DNA of 64,000 nucleotides from Chloroflexota bacterium (GTDB lineage: Bacteria > Chloroflexota > UBA11872), in the NCBI GenBank assembly GCA_026707285.1, contig JAPOXD010000016.1, positions 1 to 64,000 on the forward strand, given 5' to 3'. The notes under the pieces are model-generated. The model ran no database searches, was not told where the DNA came from, and saw nothing but the letters and a program-made list of their open reading frames with translations. Made by a program: the position numbers and the translations under genes. This document shows positions 44,277-53,255 of the stretch, piece after piece. Numbering within the stretch: the first letter of the stretch is position 1; each line of letters opens with the position of its first letter.

Positions 44277-45443
44277 ATGAGCCTCCGGATCGTCGTTCCG
44301 CGTGAGCTGCGCCCGAGCGAGGCACGCGTGGCGCTCGTGCCCGATGCAGTCGCCCAGCTTGTCGACGAGGGCTTTTCCGTCGCGGTCGAATGCGGCGCCG
44401 GGGTCCGATCGTTCGCCGACGACGACGCGTACCGAGCCAACGGTGCGAACGTCATCGACGAGCGAGCCGCGCTGCTTCGCGACGCCGACGTGGTGCTCAC
44501 GGTTCGCGGGCTCGGCGCGAGCGACGACGAGTCGTTCATGGGCGATGTCGCATGTGTCCGGCTCGGCGCGGCGGTCGTGGGCCTGCTCGATCCCTACGAC
44601 CACGAGGACCGAGTCCAGTCCATGGCCGATCACGGCGTCCTGGCGTTCGCGCTCGAGCGCATGCCGCGCATCACCCGAGCGCAGAGCATGGACGTGCTCA
44701 GCTCGATGTCGACCATCACCGGTTACCAGGCGGTTCTGCTGGCCGCCCGGAGCTCGCCCCGCATGTTTCCCCTGATGATGACCGCCGCCGGGACGCTGGC
44801 CGCGGCCCGCGTGCTGGTCCTGGGGGCGGGTGTGGCCGGCTTGCAGGCCATCGCGACCGCCCGGCGCCTCGGCGCCGTGGTTCAGGCCTACGACGTGCGC
44901 CCGGTCGTTCGCGAGCAGGTGGAGAGCCTGGGCGCCACGTTCGTCTCATTTGGCGGCGAGCACAGCGGCGACACCGCCGGCGGCTACGCCATCGAGCAAT
45001 CCGAAGTCTTCTATGCCCGCGAGCGGGAAATGCTGGCCGACGCACTTTGTGACGTGGATGTCGCCATCACCACCGCGCTGGTGCTCGGACGGCGCGCCCC
45101 CACACTCATCACGGCCGCCGCCGTGGCAGGCATGCGCCCGGGATCGGTCATCGTCGACCTGGCCGCCGAGCGCGGGGGCAACTGCGAGCTGAGCGAACCG
45201 GGTGAAACCGTGGTTCGCCACGGCGTATCGATTGCCGCGCCGCTCGACCTGGCGTCGAGCGCACCGGTGCACGCGAGCCAGATGTACGCCCGCAACGTGT
45301 CGACATTTCTGCGCCACATCGCATCGCCGGACGGCCTAACGCTCGATGCCGACGACGAGATCGTTCGCGAAACCCTGGTGACCCCGGCCGCGCTCCTCCC
45401 CGAGGAGTCTCCCGCCGACGTGGCCCCGGTGGCAGGAGCGTAG
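44277..45443 (+). CDS. pntAA: NAD(P) transhydrogenase subunit alpha, NAD-binding part
   Basis: This 388-aa soluble component (domain I) of proton-translocating transhydrogenase begins RIVVPRELRPSEARVALVPDA and contains the NAD-site Rossmann motif VLVLGAGVAGLQAIATARRLG, VVQAYDVRP and the mobile loop region. It binds NADH and passes hydride to NADP+ on PntB. The membrane part of PntA is a separate gene (next), giving the three-gene form known from Rhodospirillum-like bacteria. A C-terminal Pro/Ala-rich tail ends the protein. Confidence 0.92.
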   Translation: MSLRIVVPRELRPSEARVALVPDAVAQLVDEGFSVAVECGAGVRSFADDDAYRANGANVIDERAALLRDADVVLTVRGLGASDDESFMGDVACVRLGAAVVGLLDPYDHEDRVQSMADHGVLAFALERMPRITRAQSMDVLSSMSTITGYQAVLLAARSSPRMFPLMMTAAGTLAAARVLVLGAGVAGLQAIATARRLGAVVQAYDVRPVVREQVESLGATFVSFGGEHSGDTAGGYAIEQSEVFYAREREMLADALCDVDVAITTALVLGRRAPTLITAAAVAGMRPGSVIVDLAAERGGNCELSEPGETVVRHGVSIAAPLDLASSAPVHASQMYARNVSTFLRHIASPDGLTLDADDEIVRETLVTPAALLPEESPADVAPVAGA

Positions 45444-45728
45444 ATGGAAGTCTTCATCCTGGCGCTCACCGTGTTCCTGCTCGCCGCGTTCATCGGGTTC
45501 GAAGTCATCACCAAGGTCCCGCCGACGCTCCACACGCCACTCATGTCCGGCGCCAACGCGATCTCGGGAATCTCCATCGTCGGAGCGATCATCGCCGCCG
45601 GCGCGCAGCAGACGACGCTGGCCGCGGCCCTGGGCGTGGCGGCGCTGATCCTCGCCACCGTGAACGTGGTGGGCGGATTCCTGGTCACCCACCGCATGCT
45701 CTCGATGTTCCGGTCGCGGAAGCGGTAG
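45444..45728 (+). CDS. pntAB: NAD(P) transhydrogenase subunit alpha part 2, membrane part
   Basis: This 94-aa protein has three helices (FILALTVFLLAAFIGFEV; the stretch with PLMSGANAISGISIVGAI; AALGVAALILATVNVVGGF). The HTPLMSGANAISGI motif is characteristic of transhydrogenase domain II. It starts at ATG directly after the pntAA stop (TAGATG) and forms the proton channel with PntB. Confidence 0.93.
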   Translation: MEVFILALTVFLLAAFIGFEVITKVPPTLHTPLMSGANAISGISIVGAIIAAGAQQTTLAAALGVAALILATVNVVGGFLVTHRMLSMFRSRKR

Positions 45729-45731
45729 GGC

Positions 45732-47120
45732 GTGCCCGAAGGCGTCGTCAACGGCGCGTATCTGGTCGCCGCGACGCTGTTCATCCTCGGCCTGAGAGGG
45801 CTGGCGTCCATTCGCGGCGCCCGTCGCGGAAACGTGCTCAGCTCCCTCGGGATGCTGGTGGCCATCGTCGTGACCTTGCTCGACCGCAAGATCATCGGAT
45901 TCGAGCTCGTAGCCGTTGGATTGGGCGTCGGCGCGGCGCTCGGGGCCATCCTCGCCCTGCGGGTGCACATGACCGCCATGCCCCAGCTGGTCGCAGCTTT
46001 CAACGGGTTCGGCGGCGGAGCCTCGGCGCTCGTCGCGGGCAGCGCCATCGCCTCCGGCACGGTGATGACGGCGGCGACGGAGCTGCAAGCCGTGGCGGCG
46101 GGAGCGGTCAGCGGTCTGGTCGGCGCGCTGACCTTCGCCGGCAGCGCGGTGGCCTGGGGCAAGCTGCAAGAAGTCTTGCGCTGGCAGCCGAGCAACACTT
46201 CACTCCACCACGGCATCAACGGGGTGCTGGCCGCGGGGGCGCTCGCCCTGTTTGCCCTGGTCATCGTCGACGTGTCGCTCCAATGGCCGTTTTGGGCGCT
46301 CGTAGCCGCCGCGGCGATCCTGGGAGTGCGGCTCACCCTGCCGATCGGCGGCGCCGACATGCCGGTGGTGATTGCGCTGCTCAACTCGGCCTCCGGCCTC
46401 GCCGCCGCGGCCACCGGCTTCGTCCTGAGCAACAACGTGCTGATCATCGGCGGCGCACTCGTGGGCGCGTCGGGATTCATCCTCACCACGCTCATGAGTC
46501 GCGCCATGAATCGATCGGTGCTCAGCGTGTTGTTCGGCACGCTCGGCCCCTCCGAAGGCGGTCCGGGCGACGAGATCTACGAGGGGCGCATCAAGCGGAC
46601 GAGCCCCGAGGAGACCGCCCTGCTGCTGCGCGACGCCCGGAGCGTCATGATCGTGCCCGGCTACGGCATGGCGGTGGCCCAGGCGCAGCACGCGGTGCGC
46701 GACTTGTCGGCGGAGCTCGAGCGGGGCGGCGTGGACGTGAAGTACGCCATCCATCCGGTCGCGGGCCGCATGCCGGGCCACATGAACGTGCTGCTCGCCG
46801 AAGCCGACGTGCCCTACGAGCAGCTCTTCGACCTGGAGCAACTCGTCGGGACCTTTGCGCAGACGGACGTGGCGCTGGTGATCGGCGCCAATGATGTCGT
46901 CAATCCGCTGGCGCGTGAAGACCCCACCAGCCCGATTTACGGCATGCCGATTCTCGACGTCGACAAGGCCCGCACCGTGGTCGTCGTCAAGCGGAGCCTG
47001 AGCCCGGGATTCGCGGGAATTCCGAACTCGCTCTTCGCCGCGCCGAACACGGCCATGCTCTTCGGCGACGGCGAGGACGTGTTGCGCGAGCTGATCGGCG
47101 AACTGAAGGCGACCGGCTAG
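45732..47120 (+). CDS. pntB: NAD(P) transhydrogenase subunit beta
   Basis: This 462-aa protein has an N-terminal membrane domain of about eight or nine helices (FNGFGGGASALVAGSA is a family hallmark) and a C-terminal NADP-binding domain III with VMIVPGYGMAVAQAQH, AGRMPGHMNVLLAEA and KRSLSPGFAGI. It uses the proton gradient to make NADPH from NADH. GTG 45732 lies 3 bp after pntAB. It ends 6 bp before the stop of the convergent kinase-like gene, with no terminator between. Confidence 0.95.
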   Translation: MPEGVVNGAYLVAATLFILGLRGLASIRGARRGNVLSSLGMLVAIVVTLLDRKIIGFELVAVGLGVGAALGAILALRVHMTAMPQLVAAFNGFGGGASALVAGSAIASGTVMTAATELQAVAAGAVSGLVGALTFAGSAVAWGKLQEVLRWQPSNTSLHHGINGVLAAGALALFALVIVDVSLQWPFWALVAAAAILGVRLTLPIGGADMPVVIALLNSASGLAAAATGFVLSNNVLIIGGALVGASGFILTTLMSRAMNRSVLSVLFGTLGPSEGGPGDEIYEGRIKRTSPEETALLLRDARSVMIVPGYGMAVAQAQHAVRDLSAELERGGVDVKYAIHPVAGRMPGHMNVLLAEADVPYEQLFDLEQLVGTFAQTDVALVIGANDVVNPLAREDPTSPIYGMPILDVDKARTVVVVKRSLSPGFAGIPNSLFAAPNTAMLFGDGEDVLRELIGELKATG

Positions 47121-47126
47121 AGAAAC

Positions 47127-50100
47127 CTACCCCGGCGCGGCCGCAACGCCCCACAGACGCGCGGCGCCGTCGAATGCGGCGCTGGCTGCCAGGTCGCCGG
47201 CCGCGCTGAACTGGACATTCACGATCGGGGCGCCGTGCCCCTCGTGGACGCGCAGCGGCTCACCCGATGCCGTGTCCCACCAGCGCAGCGTGCCGCTGCG
47301 ATGTCCGGAAACCAACAGCGCGGCAATGGGGCTGAACGCCACGGCCAACGTGCCGGATTCCGGGCTCTCCAGGCGCCGGATCCACGCGCCCTCCACGCCG
47401 TCCCACAGGATCACCGCGCCATCATCGAGCGCTCCCGCGATCGGCCCGCCGTTCGCGTGGATCGCAACCGCCCGCACGGGCACGCCGCCGGACGGCAACT
47501 GGACCGGTGTCAGATTAGGGATGTCCCAGAAGTAGACGAGTCCATCGATATCGGCGGTGACCAGTCGATCCCCTGTGGGACCGAACTGCAGCGCATCCAC
47601 CAGCGTCGTGTGCGCGGACAGCGAGGTCACCAGGCTCCATGTCTCAGTGTGCCATACCCGGACGATGCCATCGCTCCATCCGGTCGCCAGCAGGCCGCCG
47701 TCCGGGCTGAACGCGGCGGCGCCGATGGTCGCCTGTGGCAGCGCCTCCGGCGCAAAGCTGTCGACCGCGGCGCCGCTGGACGCGTCCCACATGCGAAGCG
47801 GCGGACCGTCCGCCGAGCCGCCGCTTACGAGCCGCGACCCATCCGGACTGAAGGCCAGCGCGTGCGCCAATCCGGTGTGGTAGTAAATGGACCCGGCGGC
47901 GGACCCGCTCGGCAGCCCCACCAGCTCGATGGTTCCCACGGGATGCGATGACGCCAGGAGCGTTGCGTCGCCTCGCAGCGCGACGCGGGTGGCGTCGCCA
48001 TAGGCGCCGAGTCGATGCCGCAGCCGTCCGTCAGGCAGGCTCCACAGCGCAACGGCCAAATGCCTTACCGCACACGCCAGGGACGCGCCGTTGCCGGTGA
48101 CCGCCAGCGAACCCCGGCTCACGGCGCCGGCCCGCTCTTGAAGATCCAGGAGCACCGCGCTGGTGACCACGTCCCACACGAGGACTCGCTCCGTGCCGTC
48201 CGCGGCCGCAATCCACCTTCCATCCGGGCCAAAGACCACGTCGTCCGCATCGAACCGGAGTCCGCTCAGCGTGGTTTGGCGCGTCTGGCTGGCAAGGTCC
48301 CAAATGCCCACCGATCCGCCGGCCTCGGCGGCAGCCAATAGCGTGCCCGCCGCATTGAACGCCAGCGCGCGAATCGGGCGTGTGGCGTCGCCGAAGGCCG
48401 CCTCCACCGTGCCCTGCCGCACGTCCCACATCGCAATGTTTCCATCGTCGCCGCCGGCGGCCAGCAGCGGCCGCGTGGGATGGAACGCCACGGCACGCGC
48501 GGCCGCGGCTTCCGGCGCCAGTTGCCGATCGACGGCGCCATCGCTTCCCCGCCACACGCCGACCGTCCCGGCGGCCCCCGTGGCCGCCACGGCGGCGCCG
48601 GTGTCGTCGATCGCCAGACTGGTCACCTCGGAGTCGAGCTGAGACGACCACCGGCGCATGCCGGTGGCGGCGTCCCAGGCGCCGAGCGTGCCGTCGGAGT
48701 GGCCGCTGATCAGGGCTCCATCGCGGGCGGCCAGCGCCGTGACCGCGAAGCCAGGCGTTTCGTCGAATCCGGTCGACCAGCGCCGAAGTTCGCGGCCCGA
48801 GTCGCTATCGAACACGCTGATCAGGCCAATGCTGGAGCCAACAGCAATCGCCCCGTCCGGCAGCGCCGCCAGCGCGTGGGCCTTCCCCAGACCCACGCGA
48901 TGGAGTTGGGCCAGGCGGGCCAAATTGTCCGTGCGAATCGGTTCGAGGACGCTGGGAAGCGCCTGACTTTCACGATCGAGCGGGAACCGCGCACCGGCGT
49001 CCGCAACCGTCACTCCGGCCGGAGCGGGCGTAGGTGTCGCCGCCGCTGGCTCCGGCGTCGCTTGTGGGGTAGCCGTCGGCGGGACGGTCGGCGTCGCGGG
49101 CGGCTCCGCGGGACTCTGGGGAACCACCTCACGGATGATTGTTCGCTCGACGGGAACCTCACGCACCACGTCGCGCGTTACGACGCGATCCACCGTCACC
49201 ACCTTGACCACTTCCTGCGGCAGCAGGCGCTCCACTTGCACCACCGGCTGCCGCCGACCCACCAGCACGCCTATCGCCGCGGCCCCGGCGGCGACGGCAG
49301 CCCCACCCAGAGCCGTTGTTGATACCGCCAGGATCAGCTGACGGCGCGAAATCGCGCCTCCGGACGCCTCCCGCCCCCGGCGCGGTCCGGCCCGAAATCT
49401 GTCGCTTGCGGGGGCCGGCGCCGCCCTGGCGAGCGCACGCTCCGTGGCCTGAATGTCCTCGATCCGCGCCCGCACCTCGTCGGCAGTCGGGGGCCGGGCG
49501 TCGGGATCCTTGGCCAGCAGGTGGAGCATGAGCTGCTCGACAACCGGCGGCACGTCGTCGCGATGCGACGCCAGCGGCGGCACGGACGCCCGCCGGTGAA
49601 GATCGAGCACCGCCAGTGGCGTGTCGGCCCGGAACGGCGGCACGCCGGTCAGCAACTCGAACAACACGGTTCCCAGCGAGTACAGGTCGGCCTGGGCTGT
49701 GGCGCGGCGTCCGGCCGCGCGCTCGGGCGCGATGTAGGCCGTTGCGCCCGACGGGTCGAGCTCATGCTGCGGGGCCGTGCCGGCGTCGAGGATCTTGACC
49801 CGGCCGTGCTGGAGCTTGAGGTTCTCGGGCGTGAGGTTGCGGTGGGACAGCCCCTGCGCATGCATCGCCGCCAGGCCGGCCGCAATTGACTTTGTGATGT
49901 CAAGCGCTTCGGTCACTCCGACGGGGCCGCGAGCCTCCAGGTATTGCCGCAGCGTCAGACCCCCGGCCAACTCCATGACGACACACCAGCGACCGTCGAC
50001 TTCTTCGGCGCGGTGGACCTGCGCCACGCACGGGTGCTCGATGCGCCGAGCAAGTTTGACCTCGCGCACGAGCTGCGCCATCAGTTCCCGACGCTGCGCG

Positions 50101-50237
50101 AGATGTTCGTGAACAACGAGCACCGCCACGTCGCCGCTGCCATCGGAACGGGCGGCGCGAAACACGGTGCCGCGTGGACCGGCGCCAATGCCGACACCGC
50201 GCTCGAGGCCCTCGAGCGGCGGCCAGGCGTCAATCAC
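47127..50237 (-). CDS. Predicted pseudokinase with transmembrane segment and two WD40 propellers
   Basis: This 1036-aa protein resembles Pkn/Stk kinases (1-270): a GxGxxG-like loop (GIGAGPRGTV), alphaC Glu (LVREVKLARR), APE (170-172) and YSLGTVLFELLTGVPPF. Three key positions are lost: the VAIK Lys is Leu40 (VAVL), HRD is HRN (Asn134), and DFG is DAG (151-153). Phosphotransfer is therefore unlikely. SRRQLILAVSTTALGGAAVA and following residues (about 297-325) form one helix. A valine/arginine-rich stalk and a Pro/Thr linker lead to about 14 WD40-like units (GAWDAATG, MWDVRQG, VWDVVTS, FWDIPN, WWDTASG), enough for two seven-bladed propellers. The start is GTG 50237; a -10-like TACAAT lies at 50280-50285. 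Confidence 0.82.
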   Translation of the reverse strand: MIDAWPPLEGLERGVGIGAGPRGTVFRAARSDGSGDVAVLVVHEHLAQRRELMAQLVREVKLARRIEHPCVAQVHRAEEVDGRWCVVMELAGGLTLRQYLEARGPVGVTEALDITKSIAAGLAAMHAQGLSHRNLTPENLKLQHGRVKILDAGTAPQHELDPSGATAYIAPERAAGRRATAQADLYSLGTVLFELLTGVPPFRADTPLAVLDLHRRASVPPLASHRDDVPPVVEQLMLHLLAKDPDARPPTADEVRARIEDIQATERALARAAPAPASDRFRAGPRRGREASGGAISRRQLILAVSTTALGGAAVAAGAAAIGVLVGRRQPVVQVERLLPQEVVKVVTVDRVVTRDVVREVPVERTIIREVVPQSPAEPPATPTVPPTATPQATPEPAAATPTPAPAGVTVADAGARFPLDRESQALPSVLEPIRTDNLARLAQLHRVGLGKAHALAALPDGAIAVGSSIGLISVFDSDSGRELRRWSTGFDETPGFAVTALAARDGALISGHSDGTLGAWDAATGMRRWSSQLDSEVTSLAIDDTGAAVAATGAAGTVGVWRGSDGAVDRQLAPEAAAARAVAFHPTRPLLAAGGDDGNIAMWDVRQGTVEAAFGDATRPIRALAFNAAGTLLAAAEAGGSVGIWDLASQTRQTTLSGLRFDADDVVFGPDGRWIAAADGTERVLVWDVVTSAVLLDLQERAGAVSRGSLAVTGNGASLACAVRHLAVALWSLPDGRLRHRLGAYGDATRVALRGDATLLASSHPVGTIELVGLPSGSAAGSIYYHTGLAHALAFSPDGSRLVSGGSADGPPLRMWDASSGAAVDSFAPEALPQATIGAAAFSPDGGLLATGWSDGIVRVWHTETWSLVTSLSAHTTLVDALQFGPTGDRLVTADIDGLVYFWDIPNLTPVQLPSGGVPVRAVAIHANGGPIAGALDDGAVILWDGVEGAWIRRLESPESGTLAVAFSPIAALLVSGHRSGTLRWWDTASGEPLRVHEGHGAPIVNVQFSAAGDLAASAAFDGAARLWGVAAAPG

Positions 50238-50354
50238 GCCAATGCCAGGCGCGTTGGTATTTCGGAGTCACAAGTTCCGATTGTAAAGGCGGCGTCACCA
50301 ACCACAACCGGACGGCCCCGCCCCAACCGCCGCTCCCCATCCAGACCATTGCCA

Positions 50355-50397
50355 CCGGGTGCGTCGTGCTAGCGCTTCTCCCTCACGACGCACCCGG
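50355..50397 (-). terminator. Stem-loop downstream of the sulfite-oxidase-like gene
   Basis: CCGGGTGCGTCGTG (50355-50368) and CACGACGCACCCGG (50384-50397) form a perfect 14-bp stem with a 15-nt loop, 39 nt past the stop of the minus-strand gene. There is no T-run, so it may be a Rho-assisted or stabilising structure rather than a standard terminator. The rest of 50238-50435 must contain the promoter of the pseudokinase gene. Confidence 0.45.
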
Positions 50398-50435
50398 CTG
50401 GAGGGCCGACGCGGACCGCGTTTTCGCCGCGGCGC

Positions 50436-52229
50436 CTATCCGTCGGTGACGCGGAAGTTGACCTGGTGCCAGCCTTCGGCGCCGTTCGGCGCCGGACTCT
50501 TGGGCCCCTTGGCCTGGAGCTCGCCGTCGGAGTCCGTCGCGCGCACTCGGACGAAGTGTGCGCCCGGCGTGAACTCGAATTCGCTCACCCACTGCACCCA
50601 GGTGTGCTTGCTGATCGGCGAGGAGAGCTTCGCTTCCTTCCACTCACCGTCGCCGTCGAGCTGCACTTCCACCTTGCTGATGCCGCGGTTCTGCGCCCAC
50701 GCCACGCCCGCAACCGCCTGCAAGCCCGGCGCGGTGTCGAACGAGAACGGCTTCGGCACGTCGATGCGGGACTGCGTCTTGATGGGGCCTTCCTTCGACC
50801 AGCCGCGCGGGATCCAGTAGCCGTCGAACCCTTCCCAGGTAGTGAGCTCGATCTCCTGCAACCACTTCGTCGCGGAGACGTAGCCGTAGAGGCCTGAGAC
50901 GACCAGGCGCGCCGGGAAGCCGTGCTTGAATGGCAACGGCTCGCCGTTCATGCCGACGGCGACCAGAACCGGGCGTCCGTCGAACGCCACCTCGCGCGGA
51001 AAGCCGGCCGAGAAGCCATCCACCGACCGGCCGACGATCTGGGTGGCCTCATCCTGGATGCCGGCGCGGTTGAGCACGTCGGCCAGTGGGATGCCCTGCC
51101 ACTTGGCGTTGCCGATCAGACGGCCCCCAACCTCGTTGGACACGCAGCAGAGCGTGACGTAGTCCTCATCGGTGGCCAGATCGAGCAGCTCGCGGTAGGT
51201 GAGGGAGTAGGGGCTGTCCACCAGGCCGGTGATCTTGAGCTCCCAGTCCTCAACGTCGACGCGGGGAATCGAAAACGCGGTGTCGATGCGATAGAAGTCT
51301 CGGTTTGGCGTAACGAGCGATGAGATGCCGCGCACGTCCAACATCGTCTCCGACGGCAGCGACCCGGTGGCCGCTTCCACCTCGATCGGGGTGGGCGTGT
51401 CGGTGGCGGCGGCCGCGTCGGGCGATGCCGCCTCGGTCGCGGCCGGCGTTGCCACTGGGGCCGGGGTCGTCAGCGGAGCCTGAGTGGCGGACGGCGCGGC
51501 CGTTGCCGCCGGCGCCGGGGTTGGCGCAGGCGTCTCGACGGCGGCAGCCGCCGGTGACGGAGCGGCCGCGGCCGCTCGGCTGCGCGCGGGCGGCAGCACG
51601 ATGTCATCGCGGCTAGCCACGGCGACCTTGGCGCCCTCAATCAGGTTGCGCCCAAGCACCCCGGTGACGACCGCGGCCAACGCAACCACCGCACCGCTGC
51701 CAAGAAAGACGCGGCGCTGTCGCTGAAACTGAATGGACATCGCGTCGTCGCCGGCCATGGTCGCCAGCGGGTTCGCGCGGGTAAACCACAAGAGCGCCAG
51801 AATGGCCAGCCCCGCCGAGATTGCGGCCATGGCCACACCGTGTGCCGGCGTCGACTGCGCGTCAACCACGTTCGAGATTCCGGCAAGTATCCCGAACGCC
51901 GCGAATCCGGCGGCGCCAATCGGCCGGGACCGCAGGGCAACGACCCCAAGGATGGCCCCAAAAATCCCGCTGAGCACGACCAGGAATATGACCAACGCCA
52001 GCTTGTCGCTGGTGCCGAACACGCTGATGGCGAACTCCTCCATCGCGCGCGGGCTCAGGTCGACGATCCGTCCGCTCATCGATACGAGGAGCGACGGCAA
52101 GCCGCCGAAGATCCCGGCGTAGAGCTCGCTCACGCCCACGGCCAGCAACGCGGCCAGCAGCCCAGCCAGGCCGCCCCGTCCCCAGTAGCTCAACATGCGG
52201 GAGAACTTCCCGCCGCTCTCGTCAGCCAT
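50436..52229 (-). CDS. Membrane-anchored sulfite-oxidase-fold molybdopterin enzyme
   Basis: This 597-aa protein has about five helices in the first 195 residues, a long Ala/Pro/Thr-rich linker (215-285), and a sulfite oxidase-type Mo-binding domain (about 295-480) plus the C-terminal Mo-co dimerisation domain (to 597). The Mo ligand is expected in the pair Cys361-Cys362 (TLCCVSNEVGG); Cys362, before VSN, fits the family position. FKHGFPARLVVSGLYGY carries cofactor-contact residues. It would act outside the membrane on sulfite or oxidised sulfur/nitrogen groups, but the substrate is unknown. No heme domain is present. The start is ATG 52229. Confidence 0.87.
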   Translation of the reverse strand: MADESGGKFSRMLSYWGRGGLAGLLAALLAVGVSELYAGIFGGLPSLLVSMSGRIVDLSPRAMEEFAISVFGTSDKLALVIFLVVLSGIFGAILGVVALRSRPIGAAGFAAFGILAGISNVVDAQSTPAHGVAMAAISAGLAILALLWFTRANPLATMAGDDAMSIQFQRQRRVFLGSGAVVALAAVVTGVLGRNLIEGAKVAVASRDDIVLPPARSRAAAAAPSPAAAAVETPAPTPAPAATAAPSATQAPLTTPAPVATPAATEAASPDAAAATDTPTPIEVEAATGSLPSETMLDVRGISSLVTPNRDFYRIDTAFSIPRVDVEDWELKITGLVDSPYSLTYRELLDLATDEDYVTLCCVSNEVGGRLIGNAKWQGIPLADVLNRAGIQDEATQIVGRSVDGFSAGFPREVAFDGRPVLVAVGMNGEPLPFKHGFPARLVVSGLYGYVSATKWLQEIELTTWEGFDGYWIPRGWSKEGPIKTQSRIDVPKPFSFDTAPGLQAVAGVAWAQNRGISKVEVQLDGDGEWKEAKLSSPISKHTWVQWVSEFEFTPGAHFVRVRATDSDGELQAKGPKSPAPNGAEGWHQVNFRVTDG

Positions 52230-52460
52230 CCCTATCTCCTATGCAACAAGCTCTCTCGACCATTGATACGTGAACGGAGCCGGGACGGTTGCCAAATCCG
52301 CGAAAGACGTGCGTTGTCCCGGAAGAAGTGACCATCGGCGTCATCCTCGCCCTGCGGCCGCCCCGGCGCGACCATGACCCATTCTATGGCGCGCAAGGGC
52401 GGTCTCAGCGAGCGTCGGTGCCATATCTCACGGTTGCTGCGGCGCCCGTGCGGGCCAGCG

Positions 52461-52489
52461 TTGACACCGTCGAGCGTCTTTGGCACGGT
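52461..52489 (+). promoter_or_regulatory. Weak promoter candidate for the DUF1761 gene
   Basis: A consensus -35 TTGACA (52461-52466) is followed 17 nt later by CACGGT (52484-52489), a poor -10, 36 bp before the GTG at 52525. The 295-bp divergent gap 52230-52524 otherwise shows no gene. Confidence 0.25.
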
Positions 52490-52524
52490 CGCAGCCCGCG
52501 GCCAGAGAAAGATCGGGGACTCCT

Positions 52525-52938
52525 GTGTGGACGGCTGAGATCAACTACGCGGCAATGATCGTGGCGGCCCTTGTGCCGATCGCGGTTGGCTTCAACTGGT
52601 ATTCCCTGCGGGTGTTCGGCAAGGCGTGGATGCGCCTGATCGGCAAGACCCAGGAGCAGATCGAGGCCGAGGGGAACATGGTGCGGGCGCTGGTCGTGAG
52701 CAATGTCGGCGCCCTGGTGACGTCATATCTGCTCGCCCAGATCGTGGCCTTCACCGGCGCGGAAGGGTTCGGCGAGGGCTTCGTGATCGGCATCTGGGGC
52801 GCGATTGGGCTGGTGGCCACGGCCTTCGCCTCGTCCTACGTCTACGAGAACCGGCCCCAGTCGCTCTACCTGATCAACGTCGGCTACCACGTCGTGACCC
52901 TGCCGATCATGGCCGGCATCCTGAGCGTGTGGAGCTAG
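52525..52938 (+). CDS. DUF1761 family membrane protein
   Basis: This 137-aa protein has four helices. The family pattern shows in FNWYSLRVFGKAWMRLIGKT near the N-terminus, MVRALVVSNVGALVTSYLLA in the middle, and YLINVGYHVVTLPIMAGILS at the end. DUF1761 proteins are small membrane proteins of unknown function. GTG 52525 is preceded by GGGGA at about 7 nt; the longer frame from 52480 lacks support. It is divergent from the sulfite-oxidase-like gene. Confidence 0.83.
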   Translation: MWTAEINYAAMIVAALVPIAVGFNWYSLRVFGKAWMRLIGKTQEQIEAEGNMVRALVVSNVGALVTSYLLAQIVAFTGAEGFGEGFVIGIWGAIGLVATAFASSYVYENRPQSLYLINVGYHVVTLPIMAGILSVWS

Positions 52939-52990
52939 GCGCAGGACAGCGCCCTCGCCCTCTCCGATCTGCAGAAATTTGCTCGGACTT

Positions 52991-53057
52991 GTAGGGGCGT
53001 CCCTTGTGGGCGCCCGCTCTGCTGGCGAACCGAGCAGCCACAAGGGCTGCCCCTATA
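52991..53057. repeat. Palindromic element, copy 1 of 2
   Basis: GTAGGGGCGTCCCTTGTGG at one end pairs imperfectly with CCACAAGGGCTGCCCCTATA at the other, separated by about 28 bases that include GCCCGCTCTGCTGGCGAACC. A near-identical copy follows at 53085. The interval 52939-53255 has no gene. Confidence 0.8.
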
Positions 53058-53084
53058 GTGGTCGTCGGCCTCGGCCATGGATCT

Positions 53085-53151
53085 GTAGGGGCGTCCCTTG
53101 TGGACGCCCGCTCTGCCGGCGAACCGGGCAGCCACAAGGGCTGCCCCTACA
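53085..53151. repeat. Palindromic element, copy 2 of 2
   Basis: A direct repeat of the 52991-53057 element with few substitutions (for example GGACGCCC for GGGCGCCC, and CCCCTACAG for CCCCTATAG). The two are separated by 27 bp of unrelated sequence. They lie 105 bp upstream of the RmlD-like start and contain no ORF of interest. Confidence 0.8.
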
Positions 53152-53255
53152 GCGCATGAAGGCTATGCAGTGACCCCATCAGGACGGCAAGAATCGGCGG
53201 GATGCCTCCAATCAGCGACTCCAGGAATGCCTCATCCAGACCAGCCAACTCTGCA

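Noticed and set aside
47127-50237. Active Ser/Thr protein kinase
   Set aside because: The VAIK Lys, HRD Asp and DFG Phe are all replaced; a pseudokinase is the better description.
52991-53151. CRISPR-like repeat pair
   Set aside because: Only two copies, each internally palindromic, 27 bp apart, with no cas genes. They look like dispersed palindromic elements.
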